DNA from: Actinomadura kijaniata NBRC 14229
GTDB lineage: Bacteria > Actinomycetota > Actinomycetes > Streptosporangiales > Streptosporangiaceae
Assembly: GCF_001552175.1 (NCBI RefSeq)
Contig: NZ_BCQR01000053.1
Span: forward strand, 1-64,000
Direction: 5' to 3'
Length of the DNA stretch: 64,000 bases
Part shown: positions 26,294 through 34,433 of the stretch, one piece after another
Numbering within the stretch: the first letter of the stretch is position 1
How the letters are laid out: every line of letters begins with the position of its first letter
The notes under the pieces: model-generated
Database searches by the model: none
Seen by the model: the letters and a program-made list of their open reading frames with translations, nothing else
What the model was told of the DNA's origin: nothing
Program-made: the position numbers and the translations under genes

Positions 26294-27060
26294 TCCCACC
26301 AGAAGTGCCAGCGCTCGGCGTCGACGAGCGAGACGGCGTAGGTCTCGAAGTCCCCGCTGCCCTGCCAGACGTTGTCGGGGCAGAACGCCATGTGCTCGGC
26401 GGCGACGTGCCGCGCGTGCTCCGGCGTCCGGGGCGGCGCGGCCACGGACAGGTCGAGCGTGTCGAACCCGACCTTCACCACCCGGGCCCCGAAGCGGTCC
26501 TCCCAGGACCGCACGATCGCCGAGATCTCCTGCGTGTGGTCGGTGTGGTTGAGCGGCCCGTGCCACCCGACCAGGCTCAGGGTGTCGGCGCCGCGCCCGG
26601 CGGGCACCAGCCCGAGGAACCGGCCGACCCCGATGGCCAGCCCCTCCGCCAGCTCCACGGCCACGTCGTCGGGGTCGGACACCCCGATCCCCGGATCCGC
26701 CAGGCCCGGCCAGGGGTCGTTCAGCGGGGCGGCGTGCTCGTTCTCGGTCACCGCGTCCCAGAACCTGCGCAGTACCCCGTCGGCGGCGAGCACGTCGATC
26801 GCCCCGGCCGGGACATGGCCGAGCTCACCGTCGTGCCAGGGCCGCGTGGGCTCCCCGTACAGGCCGTCGAGCAGCAGCGGGTACAGCCCGGTCTTCTCCC
26901 GACGGGCGTACAGGTCCGCCCAGAGGTCCCCGGCGTCCACCAGCGGTTCGTCGCTCACCCACAGCACGGGCCGGTCGGCCCACCGCTCGTGGACGAACTC
27001 CGGGTCGGGGGCGACCAGGCGCCCGGACGGCAGATCGGACGGCAGCGACTCGAAGGACAT
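26290..27060 (-). CDS. DUF4253-domain protein, copy 1
   Basis: A 256-residue soluble protein with a C-terminal DUF4253 domain: ISAIVRSWEDRFGARVVKVGFDTLDLSVAAPPRTPEHARHVAAEHMAFCPDN and a terminal Trp-rich FWWD. The N-terminal part has PVLWVSDEPLVDAGDLWADLYARREKTGLYPLLL, typical of actinomycete members. The function of the domain is unknown; it occurs near toxin-immunity type genes in other bacteria, but nothing here proves that role. It starts at the ATG at 27060 with a poor ribosome-binding site and follows its paralogue by 29 bp. Confidence 0.7.
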   Translation of the reverse strand: MSFESLPSDLPSGRLVAPDPEFVHERWADRPVLWVSDEPLVDAGDLWADLYARREKTGLYPLLLDGLYGEPTRPWHDGELGHVPAGAIDVLAADGVLRRFWDAVTENEHAAPLNDPWPGLADPGIGVSDPDDVAVELAEGLAIGVGRFLGLVPAGRGADTLSLVGWHGPLNHTDHTQEISAIVRSWEDRFGARVVKVGFDTLDLSVAAPPRTPEHARHVAAEHMAFCPDNVWQGSGDFETYAVSLVDAERWHFWWD

Positions 27061-27089
27061 ACCGGCACCGTAACCAGGAGGTACGACAT

Positions 27090-27836
27090 TCAGTCCCACC
27101 AGTTCCACAGGAACGCCCAGTACGCGTCGTCCACCAGCTCCTCGGCGTAGTGGTCCAGGTCGTCGAGGTCGAAGTAGTCCGGGCGGAACGCCAGGTGCTC
27201 GGCGGCGACGCGCCGCGCGTGCTCCAGCGTCCGGGGCGGGGCGGCCACGGACAGGTCGAGCGTGTCGGGCCCGGCCATGACCACGCGGGCTCCGAAGCGT
27301 TCCTCCCAGGACCGCACGACCGCCGCGACCCGTCCGGCATCGTGGGCGTGGCCCAGCCGCCCCCGCCAGCCGCACTCGGCCAGGGCGTCGGCCCCTCGGG
27401 CGACGGGGACCAGGCCGAGGTGCCGGTCGTCCCCAGAGGCGAACCGCCGGGCCAGTTTCCGGGCGGCCGCGTCGGGATCGCGCCGCTCGACTCCCGCGTC
27501 CGCGAGCCCCGGCCATGGCTCCGGCCACGGCTCCCACCAGTGGCGCAGGACCTCGCCCGCGTCGAGAGCGTCGACCGCGCGCACGGGAACGTGACCGAGC
27601 TCCCCCGCGTGCCAGGGCCGCTCCGGGGTCCCGAGCAGGGTTTCGAGCATCAGGGGATACAGCCCGGTCTCCTCCCGCTGCTCGTACAGCCGTGTCCACA
27701 GCTCGCCGGAATCGACCACCGGCCCGTCGCTCACCCACAGCACGGGCCGGTCGGCCCACCGCTCGTCGGCGAACTCCGGAGAGGGGGTGACCAGCCGCCC
27801 CGGCGGCAGCCCCGGAGGCAACGACCCAAGCGACAT
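27090..27836 (-). CDS. DUF4253-domain protein, copy 2
   Basis: A 248-residue paralogue of the neighbouring gene, sharing FADERWADRPVLWVSDGPVVDSGELW, GLYPLMLETLLG, RPWHAGELGHVP and VVRSWEERFGARVVMAGPDTLDLSVAAPPRTLEHAR. It lacks the extra loop before PWPGLAD seen in copy 1 and ends LWNWWD. It is the promoter-proximal member of a two-gene tandem duplicate. The function is unknown. Confidence 0.7.
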   Translation of the reverse strand: MSLGSLPPGLPPGRLVTPSPEFADERWADRPVLWVSDGPVVDSGELWTRLYEQREETGLYPLMLETLLGTPERPWHAGELGHVPVRAVDALDAGEVLRHWWEPWPEPWPGLADAGVERRDPDAAARKLARRFASGDDRHLGLVPVARGADALAECGWRGRLGHAHDAGRVAAVVRSWEERFGARVVMAGPDTLDLSVAAPPRTLEHARRVAAEHLAFRPDYFDLDDLDHYAEELVDDAYWAFLWNWWD

Positions 27837-27863
27837 GCCCGCACCGTAGCCGGGGAACGGCCG

Positions 27864-28304
27864 CTACGCGGTGGGCTTGACGATCTTCATGGTGAAGTGC
27901 GAGGTGATCCCCTTGATGCGGGGAATGGTCATGACGCGCCGGCTGAGGAAGGCCTCGTAGGCGGCCAGGTCAGCGACGGCGACGCGCGCGAAGTAGTCGG
28001 GGTCGCCGAACAGCCGCCGCAGCTCGACGACCTCCTCGGCCTCGGCCAGGGTGCGTTCGAAGCGCTGGACGGTCTCGGCGTCCTGGGCGTCGAGGGTGAG
28101 GTGCAGCAGGACCTCGAAGGACCGGCCCACGGCGGCGGGGTCGATGACCGCCCGGTAGCCGCGGATGACGCCGTCGGCCTCCAGCCGCTGGACGCGTCGC
28201 AGGCACGGCCCGGTGGTGAGCCCCACCCGCTGGGCCAGCTCGACGTTGGTCAGCCGACCGTTCCGCTCCAGCTCGGCGATGATTGCGCGATCGATCGCGT
28301 CCAT
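27864..28304 (-). CDS. Lrp/AsnC-family regulator
   Basis: A 146-residue regulator with an N-terminal helix-turn-helix (MDAIDRAIIAELERNGRLTNVELAQRVGLTTGPCLRRVQRLE) and a C-terminal RAM/AsnC ligand-binding domain (VELRRLFGDPDYFARVAVADLAAYE). The family senses amino acids. It is divergent from azlC/azlD-like genes, an arrangement known for Lrp proteins that control branched-chain amino acid export. An alternative ATG at 28325 would add seven residues; neither has a strong ribosome-binding site. Confidence 0.88.
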   Translation of the reverse strand: MDAIDRAIIAELERNGRLTNVELAQRVGLTTGPCLRRVQRLEADGVIRGYRAVIDPAAVGRSFEVLLHLTLDAQDAETVQRFERTLAEAEEVVELRRLFGDPDYFARVAVADLAAYEAFLSRRVMTIPRIKGITSHFTMKIVKPTA

Positions 28305-28319
28305 GCGGAGAAGATTGCA

Positions 28320-28360
28320 CCACATGCGGCCAGCCGAGCAATATTCGCAACCATATGTGG
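28320..28360. promoter_or_regulatory. Lrp-type binding region between lrp and azlC
   Basis: The 80-bp divergent gap is AT-rich for this genome and holds an inverted repeat CCACAT (28320-28325) / ATGTGG (28355-28360) around a near-palindromic GCAATATTCGC (28338-28348). It is the obvious target of the adjacent Lrp protein. Confidence 0.5.
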
Positions 28361-28384
28361 CGCGATCTGCGACATCCTGGACGA

Positions 28385-28747
28385 ATGCCGTATGACGTCA
28401 ACGCGGCGCTGCCCGAGGCCGAGCGCTCCGCGTCCCGGCTGCTGGCGATGCAGGCCGCCTGCCAGGCCTACCGGGTCGGCGGCGGCCTGGTCGGCGTCGC
28501 CGTCGGCAGCGCGCTGCCCGCGCCGGTCAGGGGCCTGGAGTTCGCCCTGTGCGCGCTGTTCACCGTGCTCGCCCTGGACGCCTTCCGCTCCCGTCGCCAG
28601 ATCCCCTCGGTGCTGCTGGCCGTCGCGAGCGTGACCTGCGCCCTGCTGCTCACCCCGGGCGCGGCCATGCTGACCGCGCTGCTGGGGTTCGTGGTGCTGC
28701 TGCCGGCCCGCGACGCGCTCACCGCCCGGGAGGCCGCCGGTGCCTGA
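28385..28747 (+). CDS. AzlC-like branched-chain amino acid exporter subunit, N-terminally truncated
   Basis: Only 120 residues, against about 230 for AzlC/YgaZ. Residues 30-115 ([48 protein letters not shown] ... AAMLTALLGFVVLLPA) match the C-terminal half of AzlC, including the GLDFALTALF-like motif. The first three helices and the AzlC N-terminal signature are missing, and only 60-80 bp separate this start from the regulator, so they are not simply mis-started. The frame is intact and overlaps azlD by 8 bp. It may be a decayed exporter or a reduced subunit. Confidence 0.6.
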   Translation: MPYDVNAALPEAERSASRLLAMQAACQAYRVGGGLVGVAVGSALPAPVRGLEFALCALFTVLALDAFRSRRQIPSVLLAVASVTCALLLTPGAAMLTALLGFVVLLPARDALTAREAAGA

Positions 28748-29075
28748 CACCCCCTACCTCGTGGCCGTCCTGGCGATCGTCTTCACGATCACGCTGGCCC
28801 TGCGCGCCGTTCCCTTCGCGGTGCTGCGCGCGCTGGGCGCCTCGGCGACCGTGCGGCGGCTGTCGGTGTGGATGCCGGTGGGCATCCTGGTGATCCTGGC
28901 CGCGACCACGCTGCACGGCGCCGCCACCGAACCGGCCGCCGGGCCCCGCGCGATGCCGTACGCCCTGCTCGCGGTCGCCGTCACCGCGGGCGTCCATCTC
29001 GCCTTCGGCCGCCGCACGATCTGGAGCGTCGGGATCGGCACCGCCGTCTACGTCGTTCTGGTCAACGTCCTCTGA
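28740..29075 (+). CDS. AzlD-like branched-chain amino acid transport subunit
   Basis: A 111-residue protein with four hydrophobic helices and the AzlD pattern (ITLALRAVPFAVLRAL ... VWMPVGILVILAATTLHG ... FGRRTIWSVGIGTAVYVVLVN). AzlD/YgaH works with AzlC in amino acid export. It starts at the GTG at 28740, overlapping the end of azlC, which implies coupling. The partner here lacks its N-terminal half. Confidence 0.78.
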   Translation: MPDTPYLVAVLAIVFTITLALRAVPFAVLRALGASATVRRLSVWMPVGILVILAATTLHGAATEPAAGPRAMPYALLAVAVTAGVHLAFGRRTIWSVGIGTAVYVVLVNVL

Positions 29076-29102
29076 ACCCCGCCGCTCCAGGAGAGACCTC
29101 CG

Positions 29103-29912
29103 TTGAACGCAAGCGCACCGGCTCCCGACGGCTACTACGAGCGCGTCGACGAGCACCGCTACAAGCCCACCGCCCACGCCGGCGGCGCCTGGGATCCGGG
29201 CGAGCAGCACTTCAGCCCGCTGGGTGGTCTCGTCGTGCACGCTATCGAGCGGCACCTGGCCGCCCGCCCGGACACCGGCCTGCTCCTCGGCCGCGTCGGC
29301 TTCGACATCCTGGGGCGGCTCGCCCTCGACGAGTGCGAGATCGACGTGCGGACGGTCCGGCCCGGCCGCACCATCGAGCTGGTCGAGGCCACCGTGCTCA
29401 TCGGCGGACGCCCGGCGGTCCGGGCGCGCGCCTGGGCCCTGGCGGCCGTGGACACCGGCGCGGTCGCGGGCGGCGCCCCCGACCGGCTCCCGCCGCCCGA
29501 GGGACTCGACCCGTGGCCGCTGACCTCGGTGTGGCCCGGCGGGTACATCGCCTCCCTGGACGTCCGCCCGGTCGGCCCGCCGCGGCCCGGCCGCACGACC
29601 GCCTGGGTCTCCACCGGGCTCTCCCTCGTCGCCGGGGAGACCAGCGGCCCGCTAGCGTCCTACGTCGCGCTCGTCGACACCGCCAACGGCATCGCCGTGC
29701 GTCAGCCGCCCACCGTCTGGATGTTCCCCAACGTCGATCTGACCGTCCACCTGTACCGCCAGCCCGAAGGCCGCTGGACCGGGCTGGACACCACCGTCGT
29801 GTTCGGGGGCACGGGTCAGGGCGTCACCAGCACCGTCCTGCACGACGTCGCCGGGCCCGTCGGGTACGCGCAGCAGATCCTCACGGTCCGGCCGCTGCCG
29901 GGCTCCGGCTGA
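29103..29912 (+). CDS. Acyl-CoA thioesterase-like protein (double hot-dog, TesB-like)
   Basis: A 269-residue protein of the actinomycete thioesterase family, with two hot-dog folds. The N-terminal one contains FSPLGGLVVHAIERHL ... GRVGFDILGRLALDECEIDVRTVRPGRTIELVEATVLIGGRPAVRARAW; the second contains TAWVSTGLSLVAGETSGPLASYVALVDTANGI and MFPNVDLTVHLYRQPEGRWTGLDT. It would hydrolyse acyl-CoA; the substrate is unknown. The TTG at 29103 is supported by AGGAGAG 8 nt upstream. It lies 27 bp after azlD and may be cotranscribed. Confidence 0.75.
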   Translation: MNASAPAPDGYYERVDEHRYKPTAHAGGAWDPGEQHFSPLGGLVVHAIERHLAARPDTGLLLGRVGFDILGRLALDECEIDVRTVRPGRTIELVEATVLIGGRPAVRARAWALAAVDTGAVAGGAPDRLPPPEGLDPWPLTSVWPGGYIASLDVRPVGPPRPGRTTAWVSTGLSLVAGETSGPLASYVALVDTANGIAVRQPPTVWMFPNVDLTVHLYRQPEGRWTGLDTTVVFGGTGQGVTSTVLHDVAGPVGYAQQILTVRPLPGSG

Positions 29913-29937
29913 CGCGGCGCGGTCCCCGCCCAGACGA

Positions 29938-29979
29938 GACGGGCCGGGAGCCGCCTCGTTCCGGCGGTCCCGGCCCGTC
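29938..29979. terminator. Bidirectional terminator
   Basis: Arms GACGGGCCGGGAGCCGCC and GGCGGTCCCGGCCCGTC pair over 17 positions with one bulge around a 7-nt loop, between the stops of the thioesterase gene and gatB. Confidence 0.75.
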
Positions 29980-29996
29980 GCATCGTGGGCCGTGCG

Positions 29997-31496
29997 TCAG
30001 GAGACGCCCAGCTTCTCCAGGATCAGTTCGCGGGCGCGGCCCGCGTCGGCCTGGCCCCGGCTGGCCTTCATCACCGCGCCGACCAGGGCGCCGGCGGCGG
30101 CCACCTTGCCGCCGCGGACCTTGTCGGCCACGTCGGCGTTGTCGGCGATCACCTGGTCGATGATCGCGGCCAGGGCGCCGTCGTCGGAGACGACCTTCAG
30201 GCCGCGGGCGGCCACGACCTCGTCCGGGGTGCCCTCGCCGGCGAGGACGCCCTCGAACACCTTGCGGGCGAGCTTGTCGTTCAGCTCCTTCGCGTCCACC
30301 ATCGCCTGGATGCGGGCCACCTGCTGCGGCGTGATGGCCAGGTCGGCCAGCTCGACGTTCTGCTCGGTGGCGCGGCGGGACAGCTCGTTCATCCACCACT
30401 TGCGGGCGGCGCCCGGGTCGGTGCCCGCGCGGACGGTCTCCTCGATCAGGTCGAGGGCCCCGGCGTTGACCACGTCGCGCAGTTCCAGGTCGGACAGGCC
30501 CCACTCCCCCTGGACGCGCCTGCGGCGGGCCGCCGGGAGCTCGGGCAGGGAGGCGCGCAGCTCCTCGACCCACTCGCGGGACGGGGCCATCGGCACCAGG
30601 TCCGGCTCGGGGAAGTAGCGGTAGTCCTGCGCCTCCTCCTTGGACCGGCCGGACGTCGTGGTGCCGCTGTCCTCGTGGAAGTGGCGGGTCTCCTGGACGA
30701 TCTTGCCGCCGGCGTCGAGGACGGCCGCCTGCCGCTCGATCTCGGAGCGGACGGCGCGCTCGACCGAGCGCAGGGAGTTGACGTTCTTGGTCTCGGTGCG
30801 GGTGCCCCACTCGGAGGCGCCGCGCGGCATGAGGGAGACGTTGACGTCGCAGCGCATCGAGCCGTGCTCCATGCGCACCTCGGACACGCCCAGGGAGCGC
30901 ACCAGCTCGCGCAGCTCGGTCGCGTACGCCTTGGCGACGAGCGGGGCCTTCTCGCCGGTCGCGGTGATCGGCTTGGTGACGATCTCCACGAGCGGGATGC
31001 CCGCGCGGTTGTAGTCCACCAGCGAGTGGTCCGCGCCGTGGATGCGGCCGGTCGCGCCGCCCACGTGCAGGGACTTGCCGGTGTCCTCCTCCATGTGGAC
31101 GCGCTCGATCTCGATCCGGAACGTCGTGCCGTCCACCTCGACGTCCAGGTGACCGTCGACGCACAGCGGCTCGTCGTACTGCGAGATCTGGTAGTTCTTC
31201 GGCATGTCCGGATAGAAGTAGTTCTTCCGGGCGAACCGGCACCACTCGACGATGTCGCAGTTCAGCGCCAGGCCGATCTTGATGATGCCCTCGATCGCGG
31301 CCTTGTTGGTGACCGGCAGCGAGCCGGGCAGGCCGAGGCAGACCGGGCAGACCTGGGTGTTGGGCTCGGCGCCGAACGCGGTGGGACACCCGCAGAACAT
31401 CTTCGACCTGGTGCCCAGCTCGATGTGCGTCTCGATGCCGAGCACCGGCTCGAACCTGGCGAGCGCCTCTTCGTACTTCATGACGGTCGTGCTCAC
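29997..31496 (-). CDS. gatB: Asp-tRNA(Asn)/Glu-tRNA(Gln) amidotransferase subunit B
   Basis: A 499-residue subunit that binds mischarged tRNA and carries the kinase/transamidation site. [48 protein letters not shown] shows the signature and the Zn-binding cysteines. The YqeY-like tail (about 350-499) contacts the tRNA elbow. The GTG at 31496 overlaps the gatA stop (GTGA). It is the last gene of gatCAB and is essential for charging Gln-tRNA (and often Asn-tRNA) in actinomycetes. Confidence 0.95.
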   Translation of the reverse strand: MSTTVMKYEEALARFEPVLGIETHIELGTRSKMFCGCPTAFGAEPNTQVCPVCLGLPGSLPVTNKAAIEGIIKIGLALNCDIVEWCRFARKNYFYPDMPKNYQISQYDEPLCVDGHLDVEVDGTTFRIEIERVHMEEDTGKSLHVGGATGRIHGADHSLVDYNRAGIPLVEIVTKPITATGEKAPLVAKAYATELRELVRSLGVSEVRMEHGSMRCDVNVSLMPRGASEWGTRTETKNVNSLRSVERAVRSEIERQAAVLDAGGKIVQETRHFHEDSGTTTSGRSKEEAQDYRYFPEPDLVPMAPSREWVEELRASLPELPAARRRRVQGEWGLSDLELRDVVNAGALDLIEETVRAGTDPGAARKWWMNELSRRATEQNVELADLAITPQQVARIQAMVDAKELNDKLARKVFEGVLAGEGTPDEVVAARGLKVVSDDGALAAIIDQVIADNADVADKVRGGKVAAAGALVGAVMKASRGQADAGRARELILEKLGVS

Positions 31497-32998
31497 CTGT
31501 CCGCCTCCAGCTTCGGGGCCTTGGCCAGCAGCGGGCCGCCCCAGCGGTCTTCCAGGGCCTTCTCGACGGCGGCGCCGACGCGGTACGCGCGGTCGTCGCC
31601 GAGGACCGGGGCCATGATCTGCAGTCCGACCGGCAGACCGTCCTCGTCTGCCAGTCCGCACGGGACGGAGATGGCCGCGTTGCCCGTCAGGTTCGACGGG
31701 ATCGTGCACAGGTCCGCCAGGTACATCGCCATCGGGTCGTCGGCGCGCTCACCGATCGGGAACGCGGTGGTCGGCGTGGTCGGCGAGACCAGCACGTCGA
31801 CGCGCTCGAACGCGGCCTCGAAGTCGCGCGCGATCAGCGTGCGGACCTGCTGGGCCTTGCCGTAGTAGGCGTCGTAGTAGCCCGACGACAGGGCGTAGGT
31901 GCCCAGCATGATGCGGCGCTTGACCTCGTCGCCGAAGCCCTCGGCGCGGGTCAGGGCCATGACCTCCTCGGCGCTGCGGGTGCCGTCGTCGCCGACGCGC
32001 AGGCCGTACCGCATGGCGTCGAAGCGCGCCAGGTTCGACGAGCACTCCGACGGCGCGATCAGGTAGTAGGCCGGCAGGGCGTAGGAGAAGTTCGGGCAGG
32101 AGACCTCGACGACCTTCGCGCCCAGCGACTCCAGCAGCTCGACGGCCTCGTTGAAGCGCGCCAGGACGCCCGGCTGGTAGCCCTCGCCGCCGAACTCCTT
32201 GACGACGCCGACGGTCATCCCGGCCACGTCGGCGCGGCGGGCGGCCTCGACGACCGGCGGGACCGGCTGGTCGATGGAGGTGGAGTCCATCGGGTCGTGC
32301 CCGGAGAACGCCTCCTGGAGCAGCGCCGCGTCCAGCACGTTGCGGGCGAACGGGCCCGGCGTGTCCAGCGACGACGCGAACGCGATCATGCCGTAGCGGG
32401 AGGCGCCGCCGTAGGTCGGCTTCATGCCGACGATGCCGGTGACGGCGGCGGGCTGCCGGATGGAGCCGCCGGTGTCGGTGCCGGTGGACAGCGGGGCCTG
32501 GTAGGCGGCCACGGCGGCCGAGGAGCCGCCGGAGGAGCCGCCGGGGATGCGGGTCCGGTCCCACGGGTTGCGGGTGGGGCCGTAGGCGCTGTTCTCGGTC
32601 GAGGACCCCATGGCGAACTCGTCCATGTTGGTCTTGCCGAGGATCACCAGCCCGGCCCGGCGCAGGCGGGCGGTGACGGTCGCGTCGTACGGCGGCCGCC
32701 AGCCCTCCAGGATCCTCGAACCGGCGGTGGTCGGCATGTCGGCCGTGGTGAACACGTCCTTGTGCGCGATCGGCACGCCCGCCAGCGGCCCGAGCTCCTC
32801 GCCGGCGGCGCGGCGCTCGTCGACCGCGCGGGCCTGGGCGAGGACGGTCTCGTCGTCCACGTGCAGGAACGCGTGGATCTCGCCGTCCACGGCGGCGATC
32901 CGCTCCAGGTGGGCCCGCGCGACCTCGACGGCGGAGGTCTCGCCGGAGGCGATCAGCGCGCCCAGCTCGGCGGCGCTCCGGTGGATCAGATCACTCAT
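31493..32998 (-). CDS. gatA: Asp-tRNA(Asn)/Glu-tRNA(Gln) amidotransferase subunit A
   Basis: A 501-residue amidase-signature enzyme that releases ammonia from glutamine for transamidation. The catalytic Lys lies in [10 protein letters not shown] (about residue 80). [32 protein letters not shown] carries the cis-Ser and the nucleophilic Ser. The full length is intact. It starts at the ATG at 32998, 2 bp after gatC, and overlaps gatB. Confidence 0.95.
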   Translation of the reverse strand: MSDLIHRSAAELGALIASGETSAVEVARAHLERIAAVDGEIHAFLHVDDETVLAQARAVDERRAAGEELGPLAGVPIAHKDVFTTADMPTTAGSRILEGWRPPYDATVTARLRRAGLVILGKTNMDEFAMGSSTENSAYGPTRNPWDRTRIPGGSSGGSSAAVAAYQAPLSTGTDTGGSIRQPAAVTGIVGMKPTYGGASRYGMIAFASSLDTPGPFARNVLDAALLQEAFSGHDPMDSTSIDQPVPPVVEAARRADVAGMTVGVVKEFGGEGYQPGVLARFNEAVELLESLGAKVVEVSCPNFSYALPAYYLIAPSECSSNLARFDAMRYGLRVGDDGTRSAEEVMALTRAEGFGDEVKRRIMLGTYALSSGYYDAYYGKAQQVRTLIARDFEAAFERVDVLVSPTTPTTAFPIGERADDPMAMYLADLCTIPSNLTGNAAISVPCGLADEDGLPVGLQIMAPVLGDDRAYRVGAAVEKALEDRWGGPLLAKAPKLEADR

Positions 32999-33000
32999 GC

Positions 33001-33300
33001 TCAGGCCTCCTCGCCCAGGATCCGGGGGACGCGGAACCGCTGGTCCTCGGCGGCCGGAGCACCGGACAGGGCCTGCTCGGGCGTGAGCGAGGGCCGGTTC
33101 TCGTCGGACCGGTAGACGTTGGTCAGCGGCAGCGCGTGGGACGTCGGCGGGATGTCCTCCGCCGCGACCTCCTGCACCCGCGCGACCGCGGAGATGATCT
33201 GATCGAGCTGGGCGGCGAGATGATCGAGCTCATCGTCGCCGAGCGCCAGCCGGGACAGCCGGGCGAGGTGCGCGACCTCGTCACGGGTGATCGCGGACAT
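33001..33300 (-). CDS. gatC: Asp-tRNA(Asn)/Glu-tRNA(Gln) amidotransferase subunit C
   Basis: A 99-residue subunit that stabilises GatA. The N-terminal helix pair [41 protein letters not shown] and the later [19 protein letters not shown] are diagnostic. It is the first gene of gatCAB, with ATG at 33300. The 104-bp gap up to the next gene holds only GC-rich sequence and the likely promoter. Confidence 0.95.
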   Translation of the reverse strand: MSAITRDEVAHLARLSRLALGDDELDHLAAQLDQIISAVARVQEVAAEDIPPTSHALPLTNVYRSDENRPSLTPEQALSGAPAAEDQRFRVPRILGEEA

Positions 33301-33404
33301 GTGGAAACCGTTCCTGCAGAGAGATTGGGTTCTCCGCCATCCTATTGGCCGCCGGGCCCGGGGCCGACCGGATTTACGCAGGCAAGATCCCCGGTGGCCC
33401 GCCC

Positions 33405-33764
33405 TCAGCCCTGCCGCGGCGGCTGCTGCTGGGGCGGGGGCTGCGGGAACGGCTGCGGCTGCCCCGGCTGCGGCGCGGCGAACGGCTGCGGCTGCCCCGG
33501 CTGCGGCATCGCCCCCGCACCGGGGAACGGCCCCGGCGGGTACGGCGGCTGCTTCGGTGTCGCCTTGTGCCCGGCCAGCGCCCCGGCGACGAGCACCGCA
33601 CTCGACAGCACGAGGAAGCCGCCCGCGATGACCTGGGCCAGGTTCTCCAGCCGATAGGTGCCGCCGTCGGTTTCGATGCCCTCCATCGTCATCGCGAAGA
33701 AGAGCAGGATCGCCGGAATGCCGAGCACGATGACCGCGACACGGAGCTGGTTGATGAAACCCAT
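33405..33764 (-). CDS. Small two-helix membrane protein with Pro/Gln-rich tail
   Basis: A 119-residue protein with two membrane helices (about residues 7-25 and 45-65) and a cytosolic or exported tail rich in Pro, Gln and Gly, including a tandem PQPGQPQPF(A/P) repeat. It starts at the ATG at 33764 ([15 protein letters not shown]). The upstream in-frame extension is not membrane-like and overlaps the divergent gene's promoter. No family was recognised with confidence. Confidence 0.6.
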   Translation of the reverse strand: MGFINQLRVAVIVLGIPAILLFFAMTMEGIETDGGTYRLENLAQVIAGGFLVLSSAVLVAGALAGHKATPKQPPYPPGPFPGAGAMPQPGQPQPFAAPQPGQPQPFPQPPPQQQPPRQG

Positions 33765-33873
33765 GACGAGCGATCGTAACGCGCGGGTCAGGGGACGGTC
33801 GGCAAATAGTCCGTTTCGGGGCCCCTCACAGGGAAGTGTCCTCTCGTACGTCCTTGGACGAGAGGAGAATGCC

Positions 33874-34116
33874 GTGACCATCGGCGGCAGCATCGCGCTG
33901 ATCATCATCGGGGCGATCCTGGCCTACGCGGTCGAGTTCGACATCAGCGGGCTCGACATCCGGGTGGTCGGGTTCATCCTGATGGTCGGCGGGCTGATCG
34001 GGCTGGTGATCGGGGTCGCGCGGATCGCGTCGGCGCGGCGCCGGACGGCCGCTCCCCCGGCGGCGGTCCGCGAGGAGTACTACGAGGAGCCCCCGGCCCG
34101 CCGCCCGCGTTACTAG
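33874..34116 (+). CDS. DUF6458-type small membrane protein
   Basis: An 80-residue protein beginning MTIGGSIALIIIGAILAYAV, with two helices (3-20 and 27-50), the central motif DISGLDIRVVGFILMVGG and a charged C-terminal tail with RREEYYEEPP-like residues. This matches the widespread actinobacterial DUF6458 family. The function is unknown. It starts at the GTG at 33874, with GAGGAG 6 nt upstream, and its TAG stop forms part of the inverted-repeat element that follows. Confidence 0.75.
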   Translation: MTIGGSIALIIIGAILAYAVEFDISGLDIRVVGFILMVGGLIGLVIGVARIASARRRTAAPPAAVREEYYEEPPARRPRY

Positions 34117-34293
34117 CCGTGTTTCAAAAGCCCTGGCCCACGGCGCTCGCCCGGGGGCTCGCACCTCACCAGGTCTTGGCGAGCGCGACATCGCTTCGCG
34201 ATCTGACCTGCGGACCCTCGCCTCCGGCATCGGGCCCGCAGGTCAGATAACGCGCTCGCGCGCGTGACCGAGGTCCGTTTCGAAACACGGCCT
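34114..34293. repeat. Inverted-repeat-bounded intergenic element 1
   Basis: Terminal inverted repeats GCCGTGTTTCAAAA (34116-34129) and TTTCGAAACACGGC (34278-34291) match at all but one position. They enclose about 150 bp with further internal hairpins, such as CTGACCTGCGG / CCGCAGGTCAG. The left end includes the stop codon of the DUF6458 gene. No ORF is present. It could be a MITE-like or REP-like element, or a composite terminator. Confidence 0.45.
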
Positions 34294-34433
34294 AAGGCGC
34301 TTCTGATGGATCACCAAGATCATCCCGCAGGTCACGTGACAGCGCTGCGGGTCGCCTCTCGCGGATCCGCTGTCACGCCGGTCACGGCAGTGCCGCCCGC
34401 CGGGACCGCTCAAGATTCATCAGAAACGCCCTA
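34293..34433. repeat. Inverted-repeat-bounded intergenic element 2
   Basis: It abuts element 1. The 20-nt ends (34293-34312 and 34414-34433) are inverted repeats with 17 of 20 matches, sharing the core TCTGATG/CATCAGA. Inside are GTGACAGCG / CGCTGTCAC and CCCGCAG / CTGCGGG hairpins. The right end contains the stop codon of the convergent GGDEF-EAL gene. No ORF is present. Confidence 0.45.

Noticed and set aside
25378-27150. 590-codon plus-strand ORF running across two strands' genes
   Set aside because: It is a shadow of the second sugar dehydrogenase and then antisense to DUF4253. It has Arg/Gly-rich nonsense composition.
34117-34430. Possible small mobile element with a transposase
   Set aside because: There are inverted repeats but no ORF and no visible target-site duplication, so it is recorded only as structured repeats.
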